Of a DNA stretch of 64,000 nucleotides, positions 56,477 to 64,000 are shown piece by piece (positions within the stretch are counted from its first letter, which is position 1; every line of letters starts with the position of its first letter). Made by a program: the position numbers and the translations under genes. Under the pieces are notes generated by a model. The model saw nothing but the letters and a program-made list of their open reading frames with translations. It had not been told where the DNA came from and made no database searches. The stretch spans positions 5,330,001 through 5,394,000 of the forward strand of contig NZ_JAUSZN010000001.1 in the NCBI RefSeq assembly GCF_030817595.1, read 5' to 3'. Source of the DNA: Neobacillus niacini. GTDB taxonomy: Bacteria; Bacillota; Bacilli; Bacillales; Cytobacillaceae.

Positions 56477-57234
56477 CACTAACTAAACGTATCATTCCTT
56501 GCCTTGATGTAAAAGAAGGAAGAGTTGTGAAGGGTATTCAATTCGTTCAACTCCGAGATGCAGGAGATCCTGTTGAATTGGCTAGATTCTATGACGAGCA
56601 GGGAGCAGATGAACTCGTATTCCTTGATATTTCTGCATCTGTTGAAGGACGAAAAACCATGGTGGAAGTGGTTAAGTCTGTGGCATCGGAGCTTGCCATC
56701 CCTTTTACTGTTGGCGGCGGGATTAATTCTTTAGAAGATATGAAACGCATTCTCCGTGCGGGTGCTGACAAAGTATCCTTAAATACAGCGGCAGTTTTGA
56801 ATCCTGAACTAATTTCTGAGGGTGCCGGCTACTTTGGAACACAATGTATCGTAGTCGCTATTGACGCTAAGTTTGATGAAGAGATCGGGACGTGGCGTGT
56901 TTATACACACGGAGGCAGGACCGCAACCGATCGAAAGGTCATTGATTGGGCCAAGGAAGCAGCAAGACTAGGTGCAGGTGAAATTTTACTGACAAGTATG
57001 GATAGTGACGGCGAGAAAAATGGCTTTGATCTCAAACTTACTGCATCGGTAAGTGAAGCAGTGTCGATTCCGGTGATTGCTTCAGGAGGTGCTGGAAACG
57101 CAAGTCATTTTGAGGATGCATTTGTAAATGGAAAAGCCGATGCAGCGCTTGCTGCTTCAATCTTTCACTATAAAGAAACATCAGTCCATGAAGTAAAAAG
57201 TTATTTGTTAGAGAGAGGAGTGACGGTGCGATGA
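56473..57234 (+). CDS. hisF: Imidazole glycerol phosphate synthase, cyclase subunit
   Basis: This is a 253-residue (beta/alpha)8 barrel, a paralogue of HisA. The catalytic Asp residues are in [14 protein letters not shown] and [14 protein letters not shown]. Phosphate loops are [12 protein letters not shown] and [13 protein letters not shown]. It overlaps hisIE by 4 bases. Confidence 0.97.
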   Translation: MTLTKRIIPCLDVKEGRVVKGIQFVQLRDAGDPVELARFYDEQGADELVFLDISASVEGRKTMVEVVKSVASELAIPFTVGGGINSLEDMKRILRAGADKVSLNTAAVLNPELISEGAGYFGTQCIVVAIDAKFDEEIGTWRVYTHGGRTATDRKVIDWAKEAARLGAGEILLTSMDSDGEKNGFDLKLTASVSEAVSIPVIASGGAGNASHFEDAFVNGKADAALAASIFHYKETSVHEVKSYLLERGVTVR

Positions 57235-57848
57235 ACATTCGTTTTGATGAAAAAGGGCTTGTCCCTGCTATCGTCCAGGATGCAGAAACAAAAGAGGTAT
57301 TAACATTAGCGTATATGAATCAGGAATCTCTTACAAAAACGCTGGAAACTGGGGAAACGTGGTTTTACAGCCGTTCTCGTCAGGAGCTTTGGCACAAAGG
57401 CGCGACTAGTGGAAACACTCAGACCGTTATAAGTGTTAAATATGACTGTGACAAGGACGCAGTCCTTGTGCAAGTTGAGCCGAAGGGACCTGCATGCCAT
57501 ACGGGAGCAGTCAGCTGCTTTACAGAAGGTGTTGTAACAGAAAGGGCTGCTACTAGCCTTGCAGACTACCAGATTCTGCAGTCATTAGAAAAGCTGATTA
57601 TCGAACGGGAACAAGAGCGTCCAGAAGGGGCTTATACCACCTATCTATTTGAAAAAGGCGTCGATAAAATCTTGAAAAAGGTCGGCGAAGAGGCCTCAGA
57701 AGTCATCATCGCCGCCAAAAACCGCGACAAAGAAGAACTAAAATGGGAAGCCGCCGACCTCCTCTACCACCTACAAGTATTGTTAGTCGAACAAGGCCTG
57801 CCATTTAAGGAAGTATTGAAAACATTAGAAGAAAGACACAAACGATAA
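57231..57848 (+). CDS. hisIE: Bifunctional PR-AMP cyclohydrolase / PR-ATP pyrophosphohydrolase
   Basis: This is a 205-residue fusion. The HisI domain (1-110) has zinc and catalytic Cys/Asp residues in [20 protein letters not shown] and CHTGAVSCF. The HisE domain (about 115-205) shows the all-alpha NTP-PPase motif [18 protein letters not shown] with [13 protein letters not shown]. It carries out steps 2 and 3 and ends the operon. Confidence 0.96.
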   Translation: MNIRFDEKGLVPAIVQDAETKEVLTLAYMNQESLTKTLETGETWFYSRSRQELWHKGATSGNTQTVISVKYDCDKDAVLVQVEPKGPACHTGAVSCFTEGVVTERAATSLADYQILQSLEKLIIEREQERPEGAYTTYLFEKGVDKILKKVGEEASEVIIAAKNRDKEELKWEAADLLYHLQVLLVEQGLPFKEVLKTLEERHKR

Positions 57849-57854
57849 AAACCG

Positions 57855-57892
57855 TTGGTGCCTGTCACCGCTGCTGCGGTGACAGGCACCAA
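57855..57892. repeat. Perfect 17-bp inverted repeat after hisIE
   Basis: TTGGTGCCTGTCACCGC and its exact complement are separated by TGCT. No T-run follows. The core GGTGACAGGCACC recurs inside the DUF1028 gene near 9819-9831 and resembles a dispersed intergenic repeat common in Bacillaceae, a recollection rather than a search result. Confidence 0.7.
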
Positions 57893-57898
57893 ATATGC

Positions 57899-57929
57899 AA
57901 AAACACGCTGTTATGCAGCGTGTTTTTGT
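57899..57929 (+). terminator. Terminator of the his operon
   Basis: The stem AAACACGCTG / CAGCGTGTTT with a 5-base loop is followed by TTGTATATTT. Confidence 0.85.
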
Positions 57930-58037
57930 ATATTTGGAATATCTTCCAATGTGTTTGTATAGGTTCTAACCCTTCTCGTACTGGCTTTTGTTGTGGTATA
58001 CTACATAAGTTAGTTTATTGTATAGATGGAGGTCTCC

Positions 58038-59537
58038 ATGGTTAAAGATTCGAAAGCAAGAATTCAAAAGGGAAAGATCCTGTCATTTGTTCCGACTGGG
58101 GAATATTATTTCACGAAGGGTATTAAGGCATACCATCGCCGTGATTTTAAAAAAGCTAAAAAATATCTTCAACGGGCGATGCAGCTGGAGCCGGGTGAAC
58201 CGATGATAACCTGTCAGCTTGCCATTGTGTCAACAGAACTTGGTGAGTTTGAAAATTCTAATCGACTCTTGCATTTAATCCTTGAAGATCTTGATGAAGA
58301 AATGGCAGAATGTCATTATTTTTTAGCCAATAATTATGCCCATATGGGTTTCTTTAAAGATGCTTATCATCATGCAAATATGTATTTGGAATTGGACCCA
58401 AATGGGGATTTTAATGAAGATACACACGACCTTCTAGAGCTTCTTTCGTTTGAGGCTGAGGGTTTAGAAGATGAGCTTTATGAACAGGACGATCTTATTA
58501 TTAAGCAGGAACAGGCTCGTGACTTATTGGAATCAGGGTATTTTCCAAAAGCCATTGAACTGTTGAATGACGTTGTGGAAGCATATCCGGAATACTGGTC
58601 TGCTTATAATAACTTAGCTCTCGCTTATTTTTATTTAGGAAAAACAAAAAAAGCAGAATCGATTCTTGATGATGTGTTAGAAAGAAATCCTGGAAATCTG
58701 CATGCATTGTGTAATCGGTTAGTGTTTGCTCATTACCAGGGTAAGACGAAAGCAGTTGCACGTTTAATGGATTCGTTAAAAAAAATTCAACCCATGCTCA
58801 TTGACCATCAATTTAAGCTTGGTGCAACCTTTGCCTTAATTGGTGAGTATGAGTCAGCATACTTTTGGCTGAAAAAGCTGTATAAAAACGGTTTTGAAGG
58901 TGACGGTCCTTTTTATTATTGGCTGTCGTATTCCGCATATCATACAGGCTTTGAAAACTTTGCAAAAAGCATTTGGAAAATTGTCCTTGAGCATACTCCT
59001 GATAAGGAGGGATATGAGCCATGGAATGTCGAAAAGCCAATTGCAAATGGATTCGAAGATCACTCAGGTTCAATATTTCAAAAACTGGAAAGTGATTATA
59101 TGGAAGAACGTTTATTTGCATTATTCCTAGCTTCTGTCTCAGGAAAGGCAGATGAAATCTTTACCTCAAAACGTTTTTACCAAAATCAAAAGCTTACTGC
59201 TTTGGAAAAAAATTATGTCTCTTTACTAAAATCGGGAACTCCTTCTGCTATTGTCGATGCACAGGAAATTGCCCAGGTTCTTTATGAAACACATCAGCCT
59301 ATCGGAACGGTTGAATCTGGATTATATTTAATGTGGTTTTCCGTGTTTGTGGAATTGGCTAAGTCTAAGTCTGAGTTTAACCTAAATAATAAACGGGCTT
59401 GGGCAGGCGCCATGGAATATGTCTGGTATAAGGCAAGCAATGAAAAGGTATCACAGCAAGAAATTGCCAAACGCTATGATATCTCCCCAGCAACCATTGG
59501 CAAATATGTAAAGTTAGTGACTCAACACCTAAATTGA
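58038..59537 (+). CDS. yvcD: TPR protein YvcD
   Basis: This is a 499-residue cytoplasmic TPR protein with several repeats: GIKAYHRRDFKKAKKYLQRA, FENSNRLLHLILEDLDEE, SAYNNLALAYFYLGKTKKAE. The C-terminus resembles a helix-turn-helix (KVSQQEIAKRYDISPATIGK). ATG 58038 is chosen because the in-frame ATG at 58026 overlaps the GGAGGT ribosome site. The position between hisIE and trxB equals B. subtilis yvcD. The function is not known. Confidence 0.85.
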   Translation: MVKDSKARIQKGKILSFVPTGEYYFTKGIKAYHRRDFKKAKKYLQRAMQLEPGEPMITCQLAIVSTELGEFENSNRLLHLILEDLDEEMAECHYFLANNYAHMGFFKDAYHHANMYLELDPNGDFNEDTHDLLELLSFEAEGLEDELYEQDDLIIKQEQARDLLESGYFPKAIELLNDVVEAYPEYWSAYNNLALAYFYLGKTKKAESILDDVLERNPGNLHALCNRLVFAHYQGKTKAVARLMDSLKKIQPMLIDHQFKLGATFALIGEYESAYFWLKKLYKNGFEGDGPFYYWLSYSAYHTGFENFAKSIWKIVLEHTPDKEGYEPWNVEKPIANGFEDHSGSIFQKLESDYMEERLFALFLASVSGKADEIFTSKRFYQNQKLTALEKNYVSLLKSGTPSAIVDAQEIAQVLYETHQPIGTVESGLYLMWFSVFVELAKSKSEFNLNNKRAWAGAMEYVWYKASNEKVSQQEIAKRYDISPATIGKYVKLVTQHLN

Positions 59538-59567
59538 GCAGATATTTGGACTATATAGCAATTGTTT

Positions 59568-59611
59568 AATACGATTAAGAAGGTAATACTAAACTTAATC
59601 GTATTTTTTTA
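59568..59611 (+). terminator. Terminator of yvcD
   Basis: The stem AATACGATTAAG / CTTAATCGTATT with a 14-base loop is followed by TTTTTAT. Confidence 0.88.
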
Positions 59612-59618
59612 TATATAA

Positions 59619-60584
<966 letters not shown>

Positions 60585-60698
60585 ATTTACAAATTTTTCA
60601 TAATCGTAATCCGGTTTTAATTCTCTTGTAACAGTGGTGAAATATTAATAAGGTATTATGATATTAAGAATTGACCCCCTTTAAAATATTCACTTGGT

Positions 60699-60730
60699 GC
60701 ACAGGCTGAAAATGCCTGTGCTATTTTTTT
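60699..60730 (+). terminator. Terminator of trxB
   Basis: The stem GCACAGGC / GCCTGTGC with a 7-base loop is followed by TATTTTTTT. Confidence 0.85.
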
Positions 60731-60871
60731 ACATATTTTTAACAGTATAAAGAAATCTGATTTCATTGTGACCGCTTACCAAAAGGAGTATAATAAAAAG
60801 AATAAATATGTGCTATTTTACTACTATGATCATGTTATATAAATGAGAGAGAAATATTTAACTTTGAGAAT

Positions 60872-60910
60872 GGTCTAGCTCAAGTGACTAGGAGCTTCCG
60901 CTTTTCTTGT
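60872..60910. repeat. Remnant of a dispersed Bacillus intergenic repeat
   Basis: GGTCTAGCTC...GACTAGGAGCTTCCGCTTTTCTTGT resembles the TCTAGCTCCAGCGCCTAG...CTTCCGCTTTTC family of repeats seen in many Bacillus genomes. The middle is shortened. Recognition is from memory; there is no second copy in this window. Confidence 0.45.
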
Positions 60911-60925
60911 TAGAGGGTGTTTGTT

Positions 60926-61384
60926 GTGCAGCGAGTCACCAATTGTGTATTAATTAGAGATAATCAAGTATTAATGTTAAAAAAACCGCGCCGCGGCTGG
61001 TGGGTAGCACCAGGCGGCAAGATGGAGCCTGGCGAGTCAGTAAGAGATTCCTGTATTCGTGAGTACCGTGAGGAAACCGGAATCTACTTGAAAAACCCGC
61101 AATTGAAGGGCATTTTTACATTCATTATGAAAGAAAATGATCAAGTTTTATCTGAATGGATGATGTTTACTTTTTTTGCAACTGATTCTGATGGGATGCG
61201 ATTTGACGAATCGGATGAAGGCAAGCTCGAGTGGCAGCAGCTTGATCAATTAAAAAAACTGCCTATGGCTGCTGGAGACTATCATATTATCGATTACATG
61301 ATTCATGGAAATGGGATAATTTACGGTACTTTTACTTATACCAAAGATTTTCAACTAATCAGTTATCGATTAGATCCAAGTTAA
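60926..61384 (+). CDS. yvcI: Nudix hydrolase YvcI (8-oxo-dGTPase/MutT-like)
   Basis: This is a 152-residue Nudix protein. The Nudix box GGKMEPGESVRDSCIREYRE with ETG is complete, preceded by MLKKPRRGWWVAPG. GTG 60926 is chosen since AGAGGG precedes it and the N-terminus QRVTNCVLI then matches B. subtilis YvcI. It sits 18 bases before rapZ in the conserved yvcIJK-whiA group. Confidence 0.92.
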   Translation: MQRVTNCVLIRDNQVLMLKKPRRGWWVAPGGKMEPGESVRDSCIREYREETGIYLKNPQLKGIFTFIMKENDQVLSEWMMFTFFATDSDGMRFDESDEGKLEWQQLDQLKKLPMAAGDYHIIDYMIHGNGIIYGTFTYTKDFQLISYRLDPS

Positions 61385-61402
61385 GGTGAGGGGGAAAAAT
61401 AA

Positions 61403-62296
61403 ATGAGTACCGGATCAACAAATGAAACACAAATGGTCATAATCACGGGGATGTCAGGAGCAGGGAAAACGGTTGCTATCCAAAGTTTAGAGGATTTAGG
61501 TTTTTTCTGTGTGGATAATCTGCCGCCGACTCTCCTTCCAAAATTCCTTGAACTTATGAAGGAATCTGGGAATAAAATGAATAAAGTGGCATTGGTTATG
61601 GATTTGAGGGGTAGAGAGTTTTTTGATCATTTGTTTAAAGCGCTTGATGACCTTGCAGAAACCTCATGGGTGAGCCCACAAATCCTATTCTTGGATGCTG
61701 ATGATGCTACTTTAGTGAGAAGATATAAAGAAACAAGAAGATTTCATCCACTGGCACAATCAGGTTTGCCATTAGAAGGAATTAAATTGGAACGGGAGCT
61801 TCTTGATGAATTAAAGGGCAGAGCCCAACTTATTTACAACACTTCACAAATGAAGCCACGTGAGTTACGCGAAAAGATAATAACGGAATTCACTACGAAT
61901 AAAAAATCAATTTTTACTGTCAATGTCATGTCATTTGGATTTAAGTACGGTATTCCAATCGATGCCGATCTTGTGTTTGATGTTCGTTTCCTTCCAAATC
62001 CCCATTATATCGACCACATGAGGCCAAAGACAGGATTGGATCAAGAGGTTTCGAGCTATGTTTTAAAATGGAATGAAACGCATAAATTCATAGAGAAGGT
62101 TACAGATTTGCTAAGCTTTATGCTTCCGCATTATAAGCGGGAAGGTAAAGCCCAGCTTGTGATTGCAATCGGTTGTACCGGAGGGCAGCATCGCTCCGTT
62201 ACCCTTGCCGAATATCTTGCTAAATACTTTGAAAATGATTATAAGACTTTCGTTTCACACCGTGACATTGAGAGGAGAAAGGATAAGACGACATGA
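61403..62296 (+). CDS. rapZ: RNase adapter/nucleotide-binding protein RapZ (YvcJ)
   Basis: This is a 297-residue P-loop protein. Walker A is [19 protein letters not shown], followed by [10 protein letters not shown]. The C-terminal domain has [17 protein letters not shown] [17 protein letters not shown] and [18 protein letters not shown]. In E. coli RapZ guides RNase E to GlmZ. In Bacillus the homologue affects competence and hydrolyses NTPs. It overlaps yvcK by 4 bases. Confidence 0.96.
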   Translation: MSTGSTNETQMVIITGMSGAGKTVAIQSLEDLGFFCVDNLPPTLLPKFLELMKESGNKMNKVALVMDLRGREFFDHLFKALDDLAETSWVSPQILFLDADDATLVRRYKETRRFHPLAQSGLPLEGIKLERELLDELKGRAQLIYNTSQMKPRELREKIITEFTTNKKSIFTVNVMSFGFKYGIPIDADLVFDVRFLPNPHYIDHMRPKTGLDQEVSSYVLKWNETHKFIEKVTDLLSFMLPHYKREGKAQLVIAIGCTGGQHRSVTLAEYLAKYFENDYKTFVSHRDIERRKDKTT

Positions 62297-63276
62297 GGGA
62301 GTTAGGACAGCCAAGAATCGTCATCATTGGCGGAGGAACAGGATTGCCGGTTTTATTACGAGGCTTAAAACAGTATCCAGTTGATATTACCGCCATTGTG
62401 ACGGTTGCTGATGATGGCGGCAGTTCAGGAAGACTCCGTGATGATCTGCAAATCCCACCGCCTGGGGATATCCGAAATGTGTTAGCTGCACTATCGGATG
62501 TTGAACCGTTGGTGGAAGAGATGTTTCAACATCGATTTAAGACCTCCAACGAATTATCGGGACATTCGCTTGGCAATTTAATTCTTGCTGCCATGACGTC
62601 CATTACCGGAAACTTTGTGCATGCGATTCAAGAAATGAGCAAGGTATTAAATGTTCGCGGTAAGGTTCTGCCTGCGGCCAATCAAAGTGTTGTGCTTCAT
62701 GCGGAAATGGAGGATGGGACAGTCGTATCTGGTGAATCGAAAATTCCCTACTCAGGCAAAAAAATAAAAAAAGTTTTTCTGACACCAGAGGTTATCACTC
62801 CTTTGCCGGAATCCATACAAGCCATTAGACAAGCGGATCTAATTATTATCGGACCAGGAAGTTTATATACGAGTATCCTGCCTAATCTGTTAGTACCGCG
62901 CTTAGGTGAAGAGGTCTGCCGTTCTCATGCGAAAAAGGTGTATATATGCAATTTAATGACACAAGCGGGTGAAACGCACGGGTACACGGCTAGTGATCAT
63001 GTAAAAGCCATTTATGATCATATGGTTTGTGCTTTTATGGATACCATTTTAGTGAACGATAAAGAAATTCCTGAAGACATCCAGCTACGCTACAATGAAG
63101 AACTGGCTGACCCTGTCCATTATGATTTAGAGCGCATATTTGAACTTGGGCTTGAGGTGGTTCATGCAGATATTGCCATCCAGGAAAATGGGGCACTGCG
63201 ACATGACCCGAAAAAAGTGGCCAAAATTTTATATAATTTACTTTTAAGTGAAACCAAACGAAGATATGAAGCGTAA
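62293..63276 (+). CDS. yvcK: Gluconeogenesis factor YvcK (CofD-like)
   Basis: This is a 327-residue CofD/UPF0052 protein. [17 protein letters not shown] and [16 protein letters not shown] bind a UDP-sugar in relatives. [12 protein letters not shown] and [16 protein letters not shown] follow. It is required for growth on gluconeogenic carbon sources and for normal PBP1 placement in B. subtilis. It lies between rapZ and whiA. Confidence 0.96.
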   Translation: MRELGQPRIVIIGGGTGLPVLLRGLKQYPVDITAIVTVADDGGSSGRLRDDLQIPPPGDIRNVLAALSDVEPLVEEMFQHRFKTSNELSGHSLGNLILAAMTSITGNFVHAIQEMSKVLNVRGKVLPAANQSVVLHAEMEDGTVVSGESKIPYSGKKIKKVFLTPEVITPLPESIQAIRQADLIIIGPGSLYTSILPNLLVPRLGEEVCRSHAKKVYICNLMTQAGETHGYTASDHVKAIYDHMVCAFMDTILVNDKEIPEDIQLRYNEELADPVHYDLERIFELGLEVVHADIAIQENGALRHDPKKVAKILYNLLLSETKRRYEA

Positions 63277-63317
63277 ATACTAATGCCCGTGAAAAAGGGG
63301 CAAAAGGGGGTGAAGGG

Positions 63318-64000
63318 ATGTCTTTCGCTTCGGAAACGAAAAAAGAATTAACGAATTTAGAAATAAAGCCTTGCTGCACACAAGCCGAACTTTCTGCTCT
63401 TATACGAATGAATGGCTCTATGTCTTTTTCCAACCGCAAGTTGATTGTTGATATTCAGACTGAAAATGCAGCCATTGCCAGAAGGATTTATACGTTAATA
63501 AAAAAAAGCTATGATGTTCCAGTAGAGCTGCTTGTTCGGAAAAAAATGAGACTAAAAAAGAACAATGTTTACATTGTCCGCTTGTCGCAGCAGGCGAAGG
63601 AAATACTAGAGGATATGAAAATCCTTGGTGAAGGATTTACCTTCATCCATGACATAGCAAGTGATCTTGTGAAAAAGAAATGTTGTAAACGTTCTTACCT
63701 GCGTGGGGCGTTTCTAGCGGGAGGTTCCGTAAACAATCCGGAAACTTCATCGTACCATTTGGAAATTGCTTCACTATACAAGGAGCATAACGATTCCTTG
63801 TGTGAATTAATGAATAAATTTGGTCTAAATAGCAAGACACTTGAGCGCAAAAAAGGCTATATTACTTACTTAAAAGAAGCTGAAAAAATTACCGAGTATT
63901 TAAATATTATTGGTGCAGTCAATGCACTTCTTCGCTTTGAAGATGTGAGGATTGTAAGGGATATGCGAAATTCCGTTAATCGTCTGGTGAATTGTGAAAC
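63318..64000 (+). CDS. whiA: DNA-binding protein WhiA (3' partial)
   Basis: The frame is open from ATG 63318 (GGGGGTGAAGGG upstream) to the end of the window, 227 codons without a stop. The N-terminus [19 protein letters not shown] is typical of WhiA. The LAGLIDADG-like domain begins at about residue 130 ([16 protein letters not shown]). WhiA influences division and chromosome segregation in Bacillus. The C-terminal helix-turn-helix lies beyond the window. Confidence 0.95.
   Translation, partial: MSFASETKKELTNLEIKPCCTQAELSALIRMNGSMSFSNRKLIVDIQTENAAIARRIYTLIKKSYDVPVELLVRKKMRLKKNNVYIVRLSQQAKEILEDMKILGEGFTFIHDIASDLVKKKCCKRSYLRGAFLAGGSVNNPETSSYHLEIASLYKEHNDSLCELMNKFGLNSKTLERKKGYITYLKEAEKITEYLNIIGAVNALLRFEDVRIVRDMRNSVNRLVNCE

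Larger units (their letters stand above)
60585..60925. other. Intergenic region trxB / yvcI
   Basis: It holds a terminator (60699-60730) and a repeat-like segment (60872-60910), both annotated. The remaining sequence is AT-rich with no accepted gene. A promoter for yvcI is expected but was not identified with confidence. Confidence 0.5.

Overview
The window is chromosomal DNA of a low-GC, spore-forming Bacillaceae bacterium (Bacillus or a close genus such as Neobacillus; the genus is inferred, not shown). Gene content and order follow the Bacillus subtilis segment that runs tagO - yvyE - degSU - degV - comF - hpf - secA - prfB - cccB - ftsEX - ctpB - minJ - csbA - uvrBA - yvl - nag - hprK - lgt - his - yvcD - trxB - yvcIJK - whiA. 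Starts are well supported by strong AGGAGG-type ribosome sites, and most transcription units end in clear hairpin plus T-run terminators. No rRNA, tRNA or CRISPR was seen.

Layout. 1-2.0 kb: two tandem tagO-type glycosyl-1-phosphate transferases, the first cut by the window edge. 2.0-8.6 kb: yvyE, the DegS-DegU two-component system, degV, comFA and comFC (no comFB), and a coat-F-like spore protein. The flagellar/hag block that normally follows comF in B. subtilis is absent. 8.8-25.4 kb: the hpf-secA-prfB neighbourhood is broken up. It holds a DUF1028 protein, a 276-bp MITE-like element, a lone oxidase-like membrane protein, a SEC-C/TPR protein and secA on the reverse strand. These are followed by a six-gene cluster of multiheme c-type cytochromes and accessory proteins. 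25.4-37.3 kb: prfB with its programmed +1 frameshift, yvjA, cccB, ftsEX, an M23 murein hydrolase, ctpB, minJ, a nonsense-interrupted membrane gene, a cadC-like regulator with czcD, and csbA. 37.4-44.4 kb: uvrBA under a LexA box, then yvlA, yvlB and yvlD. 44.4-51.3 kb: nagAB-nagR on the minus strand, then hprK-lgt-yvoD-ppaX-yvoF. 51.4-57.9 kb: the complete histidine operon hisZGDBHAF-hisIE. 58-64 kb: yvcD, trxB, yvcI, rapZ, yvcK and the start of whiA.

The most unusual part is the cytochrome cluster at 16.4-24.9 kb. It encodes two membrane-anchored NapC/NirT-type proteins with 10 and 12 CXXCH motifs, an anchored TPR protein and an anchored six-bladed NHL propeller. It also encodes a secreted 6-heme cytochrome and a secreted 8-heme cytochrome with Ig-like domains, making 36 predicted hemes in all. 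No catalytic reductase subunit is present. I read it as a candidate electron conduit from menaquinol across the Gram-positive wall to the outside. The TPR-NHL-hexaheme trio recalls loci of filament-forming (OmcE/OmcS-type) cytochromes. This is inference from motifs and context.

Other points of interest are seven DnaA-box-like sites in 183 bp upstream of prfB, the MITE with 28-bp inverted ends and an 8-bp target duplication, and two reading frames broken by single in-frame stops. Several operators are readable: LexA at uvrB, NagR at nagA, paired CadC-type sites at cadC, a SigH-like promoter at hpf, and an anaerobic-regulator-like palindrome before the cytochromes.
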